Assembly (NCBI GenBank): GCA_021153265.1
Contig: JAGKTU010000089.1
Location: forward strand, 1 to 8,629
Origin: Clostridia bacterium
GTDB lineage: Bacteria; Bacillota; Clostridia; Oscillospirales; Oscillospiraceae
DNA length: 8,629 nt
Direction of reading: 5' to 3'
The translations under genes and the position numbers were made by a program. This document shows, one piece after another, positions 1 through 7,074 of the stretch. Numbering within the stretch: the stretch's first letter is position 1; the number at the start of each line of letters is the position of its first letter. Under the pieces are notes generated by a model, which saw only the letters and a program-made list of their open reading frames with translations, was not told the origin of the DNA and ran no database searches.

Positions 1-3000
1 GTCGTTGGCATTGTAGATCACGATGGTGACTTCGTCAGCCATCTGCTTGGCAGCGATGTTGGAGTAGCCGAAGACGTAGTGGGTCTTGCCGCCGATGGTT
101 GCAGTAGTCCACTTGTCAGCGGGGATGGTCTGGGTGGAGCCGGCCATGGTAGCCTCAGCGTAAGCGCCGGTGAAATCGATGTCCTCAACTGCGGGGAATG
201 CGAAGCGCATGCCCAGGGCATTGCCCATGTCGATCTGGGAGAAGGCGATGTCGAACTTCTCGATCTCGGGCTTGTAGTTGGGATCGTCAGCACCGCAGAC
301 GATGCAAACACCCTCCGCATAGCTGTGAGAAAGGTCTGCATCGGTATTGGAATAGACGGTTTCGCCCTTGCAGTTGGTGACCTGATAGACTACGGCGTCA
401 GAGAAGCACGGACAGCCCTGGAATTCTTCCCCGTTGTCCAGATTCTGACCCCAGACCTGCTCACTCAAACCGCTCTGGAGGAAGTAAGCCACCTCGCCGG
501 TGGTAAAATCCGAATAGCAAGCGGTCTGGGCAGGCTGATTCACAGCAGCAGAGCCCAGCGTGTCACAGCCGAAGCCAGTCTGGATGGTGTTCTTGCCATC
601 CATAGCGCAGCCGTTCCGGAACGCGCAGCCGGTGACCGCGCCGCTGACCTGTTTGCCCACCACGCCGCCGGCATAATTGCTTGTGCTCTTGACACCGCCG
701 ACATTGTAGCAGTTGCTGATGGTCTTCTTATTCTGGCCGACCACGCCGCCCACAGCATAACTGCCGCTTATATAGCCGGCATTGTAGCAGCTGGTGATGG
801 TGCCTCGTTCATTATTGCCTGCCACGCCGCCGACACCGCTGCTGCCGCTGACGGATGCGGTGTTATAGCAGAAGGTGACCGTGCCGCTGTTGTTGCCAAC
901 CACGCCGCCGATCTTATCGTAGGTTGCGGTAATCTTGGCCGTATTGCCGCAATCGGTGATGGTTTTGCTGTTGCCGCCCGCGATACCGCCCACACCGGCA
1001 ACGCCCTTGACGTTTCCGGAATTAACACAATTTTTAATGGTTCCGTAGTTCTCGCCCACGATGCCGCCCACCTGGACATCGCCAATGACCAAGCCCAGAT
1101 TTTCACAATTTTCCACGGTGCCATCACCGTAGCCAACGATACCGCCGGTTATCATGCTGCTGGCATACTCCGTGCCGCAGTCTACGGTGGCGCTGCTGGT
1201 GCAGCCGATGACGGTGCCGCCGTAACTGGTGCCGATCACGGCACCCACATAGGTTTGTCCCCGGAAATAGCTGTCCGCGATGTGCAGGTTCTGGATCGTG
1301 GCGCCGTTTGTCCGGGAGAAGAAGCCCACATCCTCGATGCCGACGTAATACACGCCGGACACGGTGTGGCCGTCACCGTCAAAGGTGCCTTGATAATAAT
1401 TGCTCGACACGCCAATGGGTGTCCAGACGCGGAAATTGCTGCCGTCGCCGTTGAGGGTGCCATCGGCTTTCAACACACCGGTGTTGATGGTGATATCCGC
1501 CACCAATTTGCCGTTGATGTTCGTATAGCCGGAACTGACTCGCTGGGCAAACCAGTAAAGCTGGTTTGCGGTGGCGATCTCATAGTAGCCGTCTTTCAGG
1601 ACGGGGGCTTCATAGGCGCCGCAGGCAGTGCAGGTGCCGTCCACATAGTTATGGTCCGCGGTGATGGGGATGGATTCGGTATAGCTGTCGCCGCAGCGGC
1701 AGGTATAGGTCATCACGCCCGCTTTCGTGCAGGTGGGCTGGGTAGTGATCACACCGGCGTAACCATGGATATGTTCCACCGTGACCACACATTGGGCGCT
1801 GACCGCCCCGATCCGGGCGGTGATCACCGCCGTACCTTCGGAAACCGCAGTAACCTTGCCGTCGGCAACGGTGGCGACGGCGGAATTATCAGAAGACCAA
1901 ACCGCTTGTCCGCTGGCGTTACTGGGCGTGGCAGCCGCAGTCAGCAAGGCAGTTTCCCCTTCGTACAGATATAGTGTGCTCTGGCTCAAGGTCAGTCCGG
2001 TTGCCGGGACATAGGCAGCGCTTGCAAGAACCGGGCCGTTGGTAAAGGCAGGGCCGCTGCTGGTCACAGAGTTTTCTACCACATGGGAGGCAGAGAAGGT
2101 TCTGCCGCCGATGACGGTATCGCCGCCCACCAGCAGGTAGTTCTCGTTCTCGTAGCCGGAAACCGCGCCGGTCTTGCCGGAGACCACAGGGTCATTCCAT
2201 GTCACGTCCACGGCATACCAGTTGCCATCGGGCATCTGGACATTGTTCCACATATGGGGGCCGCTGCCGGCAGAATTGTAGGACATGCCGTCCGCCAGCA
2301 CACAGGGGATCTCCAGTTCGTCGCAGAGCACCTTAAAGGCCCGGGAATAGCCCTCGCAGACCGGGCCGTTGCTGCCGGTGCTGCCAAACAAAGCGCTGGT
2401 GCATTCATAAGCGGAGTCGGGCGCGGTGGAGACGTTAGAATTGTAGCAATTTTGGGTGGTAAGGATCTGATTCAGCTGGCGCACCTGACCATAGGGATCG
2501 GTGGCCGTGATCTTATTCAGGATAATATCTACCGCCGTGTACCGTGCGGAGACTGCATCTTCGATGGAAGCGGTGGTGCGGTAATCCTCCTGACGGACAT
2601 CAAAAGCTCTTTCGGCATGGGTCAGATAGAAATAGAAGGTCTGGGTATAGGTCACTGTGCCGCGGCCGCCGCCGTAAGAATAGGAATAGGGCACGGAATA
2701 ACCGCAGACACTGCCGCCGGTGAGCCAGAAAACCTCCGGGTGGTCCCGGTCAAAGGCGCTGTAGACAGCCACGAGGTAAGGTTTGACATCGTTTAAACTC
2801 TCAGGCAGGCCATTGTTTAAGGCTTCCGAGGCAGCAGTTCCCGGGTCTGTGTCATAAGTAAAGGAAATGGTGCCGGTATTTACCTTGGCCATATAGACAT
2901 AGTTTCCTTCATAGGTTGGGCATCCGGTGGGATCCACCAGCGCGCCATCAATATTGGCTTCCAGCCAGTCGTAGAAGTCCAGCGCGAACTGGGCATCGGA

Positions 3001-3231
3001 CAGTTCCAGACGGTCGATCCATCTTTCATAATTTCCGGGCTTCAGGGCAACGCTGCCGCCGTCCAGACTGAGAAAGCTTTCGGAAGACTCCACCTGATCG
3101 ATATATTCGACCTCGGAAATCTCCACGATCTCGCCGCTGCCCTCCTGCATGGCCTCTGCCGCCGGCACATAAGCCCCCATCAGGCTCAGGCACAGCAGCA
3201 GGCACAGCAACCGCATAAATGTTTTCTTCAT
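1..3231 (-). CDS. Large secreted cell-surface protein with transglutaminase-like, Big_2 and GLUG-repeat domains (3' end beyond window)
   Basis: The frame is open from ATG at 3231 to the left edge (1077 codons, no stop), so the C-terminus lies outside the window. The start has GGAGG at 3239-3243, seven bases upstream. Residues 1-27 are a signal peptide (MKK, Leu-rich core, cleavage after AEA). Residues ~230-350 form a transglutaminase-like core with Cys292 (CEGYSRAF), His326 (HMWNNV) and Asp342 (VDVTWNDP), the expected triad order. Residues ~408-486 are a Big_2 Ig-like domain. Residues ~488-545 are Cys-rich (TYTCRCGDSY, CTACGA), and a similar CIVCGA segment sits near 970. Residues ~633-870 carry degenerate GLUG repeats. 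The end resembles adhesion or surface modules of Clostridia. It is probably exported and wall- or matrix-associated. The triad suggests peptide crosslinking or a cysteine-protease-like activity, but substrate and activity are unknown. It sits 15 bases downstream of a lipoprotein gene, probably in the same operon. Confidence 0.9.
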   Translation of the reverse strand, partial: MKKTFMRLLCLLLCLSLMGAYVPAAEAMQEGSGEIVEISEVEYIDQVESSESFLSLDGGSVALKPGNYERWIDRLELSDAQFALDFYDWLEANIDGALVDPTGCPTYEGNYVYMAKVNTGTISFTYDTDPGTAASEALNNGLPESLNDVKPYLVAVYSAFDRDHPEVFWLTGGSVCGYSVPYSYSYGGGRGTVTYTQTFYFYLTHAERAFDVRQEDYRTTASIEDAVSARYTAVDIILNKITATDPYGQVRQLNQILTTQNCYNSNVSTAPDSAYECTSALFGSTGSNGPVCEGYSRAFKVLCDELEIPCVLADGMSYNSAGSGPHMWNNVQMPDGNWYAVDVTWNDPVVSGKTGAVSGYENENYLLVGGDTVIGGRTFSASHVVENSVTSSGPAFTNGPVLASAAYVPATGLTLSQSTLYLYEGETALLTAAATPSNASGQAVWSSDNSAVATVADGKVTAVSEGTAVITARIGAVSAQCVVTVEHIHGYAGVITTQPTCTKAGVMTYTCRCGDSYTESIPITADHNYVDGTCTACGAYEAPVLKDGYYEIATANQLYWFAQRVSSGYTNINGKLVADITINTGVLKADGTLNGDGSNFRVWTPIGVSSNYYQGTFDGDGHTVSGVYYVGIEDVGFFSRTNGATIQNLHIADSYFRGQTYVGAVIGTSYGGTVIGCTSSATVDCGTEYASSMITGGIVGYGDGTVENCENLGLVIGDVQVGGIVGENYGTIKNCVNSGNVKGVAGVGGIAGGNSKTITDCGNTAKITATYDKIGGVVGNNSGTVTFCYNTASVSGSSGVGGVAGNNERGTITSCYNAGYISGSYAVGGVVGQNKKTISNCYNVGGVKSTSNYAGGVVGKQVSGAVTGCAFRNGCAMDGKNTIQTGFGCDTLGSAAVNQPAQTACYSDFTTGEVAYFLQSGLSEQVWGQNLDNGEEFQGCPCFSDAVVYQVTNCKGETVYSNTDADLSHSYAEGVCIVCGADDPNYKPEIEKFDIAFSQIDMGNALGMRFAFPAVEDIDFTGAYAEATMAGSTQTIPADKWTTATIGGKTHYVFGYSNIAAKQMADEVTIVIYNAND
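622..1335 (-). repeat. GLUG repeat region within the surface protein
   Basis: This stretch encodes about eight degenerate units of some 25-35 residues. Each follows the pattern G-G-[IV]-[VA]-G-x-N-x-G-T-[IV]-x-x-C, for example GGIVGENYGTIKNC, GGVVGNNSGTVTFC and GGVVGQNKKTISNC. The units match the GLUG motif found in bacterial surface proteins and some IgA peptidases. Almost every unit ends in a Cys followed by an Asn-rich turn, which suggests a regular beta-solenoid stack. The repeat is visible at protein level. At DNA level the copies have diverged, so recent slippage is unlikely. Confidence 0.85.
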
Positions 3232-3238
3232 GATCCTG

Positions 3239-3243
3239 CCTCC
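3239..3243 (-). promoter_or_regulatory. Ribosome binding site of the surface-protein gene
   Basis: GGAGG lies seven bases upstream of the ATG at 3231 and fixes the start that gives a clean signal peptide. It lies across the stop region of the upstream lipoprotein gene (stop 3247-3249), consistent with one transcript for both. Confidence 0.8.
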
Positions 3244-3246
3244 AAT

Positions 3247-4230
3247 TTATTCGACGTGATAATGGCAATACTGCCCTGCAAGGTATAGTTCCATGGTCAG
3301 CGGACCTGCCGCTGCCTCATCGGGGATCTCCACTAAGAAATAGATGCCGTTTTCCTCAAGGGGCGCCATGGAGCTGATATTGGTATAGCTGCTGAGGTCG
3401 GCGCCGCCGTCCCCTTCGAACACGGTAAAACCGGCATATTCGTACTTTTCGTTATAGATGCACTTGATACCGGCGATGGTATCGTAGTCCAGCTCGCTGC
3501 TGTCCAGATTTTTCACAGTAAGCTTCATAACGAGGTAGGTCTTACCGCTGTCGGCCTCAAAATAGTGGTAGTAACGTCCGGGATTCTCCGGCTCCAGCTT
3601 GGTGGTCAAAAACACATCCTCCACAGCCGCCTCGATGGTCTGCTCGTCGGTAATGATGTCGCCCAGAGCAAGCGCCCGGCTGCGGTTCTTCAATTCCTCC
3701 ACAGAAATTTCGCTCATCATGCGCCGATCGCCGGCCTTGACCCGGAGGGACAGGGTCTCCGGCTGCTGATTATCTGGGATCTCGAACAGATAGTGGACCC
3801 GGGCGGTGACCAAGGGGGCTATCTCGCTGTAACGGTCCAGCGAGGTGCCGTGATCGGTCTCCACCCTGGCACCGGCGGTGATTTCCTTCCCCTCCAGAGT
3901 CAGCGTCACCTCCATCAGGTCGCCAACCTCCACAGTCTCTTCTCCCAGATTCTTCACATCCATCACCAGCACCAGATAGGTCATGCCCTCGTCAGCCTCG
4001 CTGTAGGTATAAGCGCCGTTGGGCTTGGGCGGAATGACCTTATCACCGGTATACAGGTAGACAAGGGAGAATTCTGCGGTATCCCTCAGAATATTTACCT
4101 CTTTTATGGAAATCGCGTCGGATTTGTCCCGGTTTTTCTTTCTGTCTGCTGTGCCTGTATCCGCGCAGGCGGTCAATAGGAGCAGCATGGAAAAAGCCAG
4201 GACAAAGGCTATGATTCTGCACTTTTTCAT
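3247..4230 (-). CDS. Lipoprotein with two tandem duplicated beta-rich domains (DUF4352-like)
   Basis: The product has 327 residues. It starts with MKKCRII, a hydrophobic stretch and a lipobox L19-T-A-C22, so it is predicted to be lipid-anchored on the outer face of the membrane. Two related halves follow (about 41-166 and 188-326). Each has a TYLV..(V/L)TVKNL-like strand (84-95 and 231-242) and a later xAPL...EIPD segment (138-153 and 289-304). This is the pattern of Ig-like DUF4352/telokin-like domains often seen in Firmicutes lipoproteins; the family assignment is by pattern only. The frame stays open upstream to 4581, but that extension lies over murQ coding sequence and the divergent promoter. 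ATG 4230 is preferred because it begins the signal peptide and has GGGGG five bases upstream. The surface-protein gene follows after 15 bases, so the two may act together at the envelope. No catalytic motif is seen. Confidence 0.88.
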   Translation of the reverse strand: MKKCRIIAFVLAFSMLLLLTACADTGTADRKKNRDKSDAISIKEVNILRDTAEFSLVYLYTGDKVIPPKPNGAYTYSEADEGMTYLVLVMDVKNLGEETVEVGDLMEVTLTLEGKEITAGARVETDHGTSLDRYSEIAPLVTARVHYLFEIPDNQQPETLSLRVKAGDRRMMSEISVEELKNRSRALALGDIITDEQTIEAAVEDVFLTTKLEPENPGRYYHYFEADSGKTYLVMKLTVKNLDSSELDYDTIAGIKCIYNEKYEYAGFTVFEGDGGADLSSYTNISSMAPLEENGIYFLVEIPDEAAAGPLTMELYLAGQYCHYHVE

Positions 4231-4257
4231 AGGTTCCCCCGGTATGTTGATACCGTC

Positions 4258-4286
4258 AGCATACCATATCCCCTGCCGTTCGTCAA
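4258..4286 (-). promoter_or_regulatory. Sigma-A-type promoter of the lipoprotein/surface-protein operon
   Basis: On the minus strand, -35 TTGACG (4281-4286) is followed by a 17-base spacer and -10 TATGCT (4258-4263), preceded by an extended TG. A start near 4251 would leave a leader of about 20 bases before ATG 4230. A perfect TTGACA lies directly upstream (4287-4292) but is badly spaced for this -10. Confidence 0.65.
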
Positions 4287-4305
4287 TGTCAACCTCCAGA
4301 GTTTT

Positions 4306-4323
4306 TGTGCATTGTGTTGCACA
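4306..4323. promoter_or_regulatory. Palindromic putative operator, TGTGCA-N6-TGCACA
   Basis: Two perfect six-base arms (4306-4311 and 4318-4323) flank a six-base centre. The element overlaps the candidate -35 hexamers of the murQ promoter and lies about 20 bases upstream of the divergent promoter's -35. This is the usual place for a dimeric repressor or activator. The regulator is not identified, and no regulator gene lies beside it here. Confidence 0.4.
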
Positions 4324-4345
4324 GTACCGGAATATATGATAAAAT
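4312..4345 (+). promoter_or_regulatory. murQ promoter (two overlapping candidates)
   Basis: Candidate one is TTGTGT (4312-4317), a 17-base spacer and TATGAT (4335-4340). Candidate two is TTGCAC (4317-4322), a 17-base spacer and TAAAAT (4340-4345) with an extended TGA just before it. Either would start RNA near 4347-4352 and give a leader of about 50 bases. The -35 boxes are weak, which fits control by an activator or by the overlapping palindrome. Confidence 0.55.
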
Positions 4346-4386
4346 ACATTATCGTTATGCATCCGTTCACCGCTGATCCAATATAC

Positions 4387-4393
4387 GGGAGGA
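4387..4393 (+). promoter_or_regulatory. Ribosome binding site of murQ
   Basis: GGGAGGA lies six bases upstream of ATG 4400 and supports that start. Confidence 0.8.
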
Positions 4394-4399
4394 TACTGT

Positions 4400-5299
4400 A
4401 TGGAACTGAATCTTCGCACTATGACCACCGAGTGCCGAAATGAAAACACCATGGACATGGACACCATGACCCCGCTGGAGGTGGTCACCGTCATGAACCG
4501 GGAGGACGAGAAGATCCCCCTCGCCATCCGCGCCGCCCTGCCCCAAATCGCCCGGTGCGCGGAGCTGGCAAGAGATGCCATTCAGTCCGGCGGACGGATC
4601 GTGTATATGGGGGCCGGAACCAGCGGACGGCTGGGTGTTCTGGACGCAGTGGAGTGTCCGCCCACCTTCGGCGTTTCCCCGGAGACCGTGGTGGGATTGG
4701 TGGCCAGCGGCACTGCCGCCTTTTCCCGACCCGACGAAGCCGCCGAGGACAGCCCCGAAGAGGGACGCAAGGACTTAACATCCATCGGCTTCCGCAAAGG
4801 CGACCTGCTCATCGGCATTGCCGCCTCCGGTCGGACGCCCTATGTGCTGGGTGGTCTTGCCTACGCCCGGGAGCTGGGCTGCCGCACCGCCTGCGTGGTC
4901 TGCAACCCCAATTCTCCCATGGCTGCTGCGGCGGAGCTGGCCATCGAGGTCTTCCCCGGCCCGGAATGTCTCACCGGCTCCACCCGGCTGAAGGCCGGTA
5001 CTTGCCAGAAACTGATCCTCAACATGATCTCCACCGCCGCTATGGTGGGCTGCGGCAAGGTTTATCAGAATTTGATGGTGGATGTGCAGCCCAGCAACGC
5101 AAAGCTGGTAGTCAGAGCCCGGGACATTGTCATGGAGGCCACAGGCTGCGATCCGGAAACCGCCGAAAAAGCCATGGCACAGGCAGGCAACCACGCCAAG
5201 ACCGCCATCACCATGATCCTCGCCGACTGCTCCGCCGAGGAAGCCCGGGAGCGTCTGACCCGTGCAGGCGGTCATGTTCGGCAGGCAATCCTCAATTGA
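4400..5299 (+). CDS. murQ: N-acetylmuramic acid 6-phosphate etherase
   Basis: The product has 299 residues, the usual MurQ length, and matches the family from end to end. The enzyme cleaves the D-lactyl ether of MurNAc-6-phosphate to give GlcNAc-6-phosphate and D-lactate in the cytoplasm, during peptidoglycan recycling or uptake of wall sugars. Visible signatures are TTECRN (9-14), the SIS-domain sugar-phosphate motif GAGTSGRLGVLDA (71-83), ECPPTFG with the likely catalytic Glu85 (E. coli Glu83), a second Glu at 116 (E. coli Glu114), GIAASGRTPYV (139-149), GSTRLKAGTCQKL (193-205) and NLMVDVQPSN (224-233). A small C-terminal helical part (about 250-299) completes the fold. The gene is alone on its strand. 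No murR regulator, PTS transporter or anhMurNAc kinase is next to it in this window. It is transcribed divergently from the lipoprotein operon and ends at a strong terminator. Confidence 0.97.
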   Translation: MELNLRTMTTECRNENTMDMDTMTPLEVVTVMNREDEKIPLAIRAALPQIARCAELARDAIQSGGRIVYMGAGTSGRLGVLDAVECPPTFGVSPETVVGLVASGTAAFSRPDEAAEDSPEEGRKDLTSIGFRKGDLLIGIAASGRTPYVLGGLAYARELGCRTACVVCNPNSPMAAAAELAIEVFPGPECLTGSTRLKAGTCQKLILNMISTAAMVGCGKVYQNLMVDVQPSNAKLVVRARDIVMEATGCDPETAEKAMAQAGNHAKTAITMILADCSAEEARERLTRAGGHVRQAILN

Positions 5300-5307
5300 C
5301 AAAAAAA

Positions 5308-5340
5308 CACGGCATATATCCAAATTGGATATATGCCGTG
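5308..5340. terminator. Bidirectional intrinsic terminator between murQ and the DUF6273-type lipoprotein gene
   Basis: Two perfect 16-base arms (5308-5323 and 5325-5340) surround a single central base, giving a hairpin of about 14 pairs with a small loop. It is flanked by seven A (5301-5307) and six T (5342-5347), so it can stop RNA from both directions. The T run overlaps the TAA stop codon (5346-5348) of the minus-strand lipoprotein gene, and the arms begin nine bases after the murQ stop. Confidence 0.93.
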
Positions 5341-5345
5341 CTTTT

Positions 5346-6218
5346 TTACACACTCAGATCGATCCACACCGCAGGACGCACTGCCCAGCGGTTGCGGTTG
5401 ACCACATAGCCATAGAGGCTGGCTTCGCCGTTGGGGGCGACGTACATGGCATCCCGGCTGTAAACACCCGGGGAACGCAGCCACCAATAGGCATAGCCGG
5501 AGGCATTGTTATAGCAATCTCTGCCGTCGGCGTAGGCGGTCACCTGGGCGCAGCGCTGGGAAGGCGTCAGATACTGATTCACCTCATCGTAGCTCAGCAG
5601 GAATACCCGATCCACCGTATTTTCACCGGCGGTGGTTTCATACCGGGGATTGTCGGTGTTCACCAGTTCCGTCTGTGCCAGCAACTGCTGCTCCGCGGCA
5701 GCAAAGGCGGCATCGCAGAACTCGCCGTTCAGCCATGACCGCATGAGGCTATCCTCCCAGGTCACCGAACCGTTTTTGCTGTGGAAGGGTTGGGTATCGA
5801 GGCAGAACTTGCTCAGCAGGAGAGCCTTGTCCCCCTCCTTGCCCACAACGATCCATACGATCTGCTCAGCACCGTTTTCCGTATCATTGTCCTGCTCAAA
5901 ATGGCCGAATGCGATCTCATCGCCCACCGCCACATCACCAAGACCCGCCCGCAGGCGCAGCATCTGGGCCTCGTCACCCTCCACATCGGCGAGCAGATCC
6001 AGCGCATCGGTATAAGCGCCCTCCCGGATCATATCCCGGGCTACCTCCACAGGAGGCTCCGTGTGAGGCTCCGTCACTTCTTCCGTAACAGGCTCTGTGA
6101 TCTGGGTGGTTTCCTCCGGCACCGTGGTGGTCGGCTCAGGCTCTTCCACCGGAGCCGAGCAGGCACACAGCAGGCAGGCAAGAAGCACCGTCAGGATCAG
6201 CCAGCGCATCATTTTCAT
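5346..6218 (-). CDS. Lipoprotein with DUF6273-type C-terminal domain
   Basis: The product has 290 residues. Residues 1-20 form a lipoprotein signal with lipobox L17-C-A-C20. A Thr/Glu/Pro-rich linker (about 24-57) would lift the domain off the membrane. A short TPR-like helical stretch follows (59-92, REGAYTDALDLL). The C-terminal domain has the marks of DUF6273: QIVWIVVGKEGDKALLLSK (119-137), SLMRSWLNGEF (157-167), DRVFLLSYDEV (203-213), YWWLRSPG (244-251) and AVRPAVWIDL (279-288). The function of this domain is not established; it resembles sulfatase-modifying/FGly-like and C-type-lectin-like folds in its W-LRSPG and VRP motifs. Only a weak GAAGAA-like ribosome site precedes ATG 6218. The gap to the upstream ADP-ribosylglycohydrolase gene is 33 bases with no visible promoter, so it is probably last in that operon. 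Confidence 0.88.
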   Translation of the reverse strand: MKMMRWLILTVLLACLLCACSAPVEEPEPTTTVPEETTQITEPVTEEVTEPHTEPPVEVARDMIREGAYTDALDLLADVEGDEAQMLRLRAGLGDVAVGDEIAFGHFEQDNDTENGAEQIVWIVVGKEGDKALLLSKFCLDTQPFHSKNGSVTWEDSLMRSWLNGEFCDAAFAAAEQQLLAQTELVNTDNPRYETTAGENTVDRVFLLSYDEVNQYLTPSQRCAQVTAYADGRDCYNNASGYAYWWLRSPGVYSRDAMYVAPNGEASLYGYVVNRNRWAVRPAVWIDLSV

Positions 6219-6251
6219 ATTTCTTCACATCCATTTCTACAGATTCTGGCT

Positions 6252-7073
6252 TTACTTTACCACATCCGCAGAAATTTGTCCACTTTTTTCCGCAAACCGC
6301 TCCAGCACCGCCAGCATTTCCCCCGGCAGCCGCTTCCGGCAGGCGCTCTTCAGCACCTCCGGCACGCCGTAGAAGGCTTCGGCTATGCTGCCGGCAATGG
6401 CGGTGAGGGTATCGCAGTCGCCGCCTAAGGACACCGCCGTGCGGATCACATCCACGAAATCCTCCCCCTCTAAAAATGCGGTGATGGCTTCCGGCACCGT
6501 CTCCTGACAGGATTCCACATGGCGATAACCGGGGCGGATCTCATCGCAGGTGCGGCTGAGGTCGTAACGGAAGTTTTCTTCGACAAATGCCTTAATTTCC
6601 CCCTTGGAGCTGCCGGTTCTGGCAAGGAAAATGGCAGAAGCTGTGGCTTCCGCACCCTTGAGTCCCTCGGGGTGGTCGTGGGTCACAGAGGCAGACAGTC
6701 TCGCCATCCGGCGAACCATATCCAGATCGTCAAACAGCCATGCCACCGGGGAGACGCGCATGGCGCTGCCGTTTCCAAAGCTGCCGTAAGGCTTGGGCCA
6801 CCGGGCAGCCAGCCAGTGGCTGAATCGGACACCGTAGCCCGCGTTGGGGTACTTTCTGCCCCATTCCCGGAGGTAATAGACCAGGCTGTCAAAGGTGACC
6901 TCGTCATCCTCTCCCATGCGCATATCCAAAAAGGCTTCCGCCACCGCAATGGTCATCACCGTATCGTCTGTAAATTCAGAGTTTTCCGAAAACAGGGGGA
7001 ACTCCTTGGTTTTTCCACCCCGGTCAAACTCATAGGGACTGCCGATGATATCGCCCAAAATCGCGCCGTACAT
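6252..7073 (-). CDS. ADP-ribosylglycohydrolase family protein
   Basis: The product has 273 residues. The family removes ADP-ribose from proteins or small molecules using a two-metal site (Mg or Mn). Key signatures are present: MYGAILGDIIGSPYE at the N-terminus, TDDT (35-38), GNGSAMR (101-106), THDHPEG (131-137) and GGDCDT (217-222), so the metal-binding Asp/Thr residues look intact and the enzyme is probably active. The substrate cannot be told from sequence; it could be an ADP-ribosylated protein, nucleic acid or free metabolite. The frame is open further upstream to 7151, but that extension overlaps the VWA gene. ATG 7073 is preferred because it begins the conserved motif and has GAGAGG eight bases upstream. 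It starts one base after the VWA stop, which implies translational coupling. It is cytoplasmic, with no signal peptide. Confidence 0.93.
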   Translation of the reverse strand: MYGAILGDIIGSPYEFDRGGKTKEFPLFSENSEFTDDTVMTIAVAEAFLDMRMGEDDEVTFDSLVYYLREWGRKYPNAGYGVRFSHWLAARWPKPYGSFGNGSAMRVSPVAWLFDDLDMVRRMARLSASVTHDHPEGLKGAEATASAIFLARTGSSKGEIKAFVEENFRYDLSRTCDEIRPGYRHVESCQETVPEAITAFLEGEDFVDVIRTAVSLGGDCDTLTAIAGSIAEAFYGVPEVLKSACRKRLPGEMLAVLERFAEKSGQISADVVK

Positions 7074-7074
7074 A

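Noticed and set aside
79..1974. A 631-codon open frame on the plus strand with Ala/His/Asp-rich repeats
   Set aside because: It is the antisense shadow of the GLUG-containing surface gene. The minus frame shows a signal peptide, known domains and a ribosome site; the plus frame matches no family and its repeats merely mirror the GLUG units.
2083..2796. A 237-codon plus-strand open frame
   Set aside because: It lies opposite the transglutaminase-like domain, whose catalytic residues read correctly on the minus strand.
4231..4581. N-terminal extension of the lipoprotein frame to an upstream ATG at 4581
   Set aside because: It would overlap murQ and the divergent promoters and bury the lipobox signal peptide inside the protein.
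4555..5409. A 284-codon plus-strand frame overlapping murQ
   Set aside because: Arg/His-rich composition without family resemblance; it is the +1 shadow of murQ and runs through the terminator.
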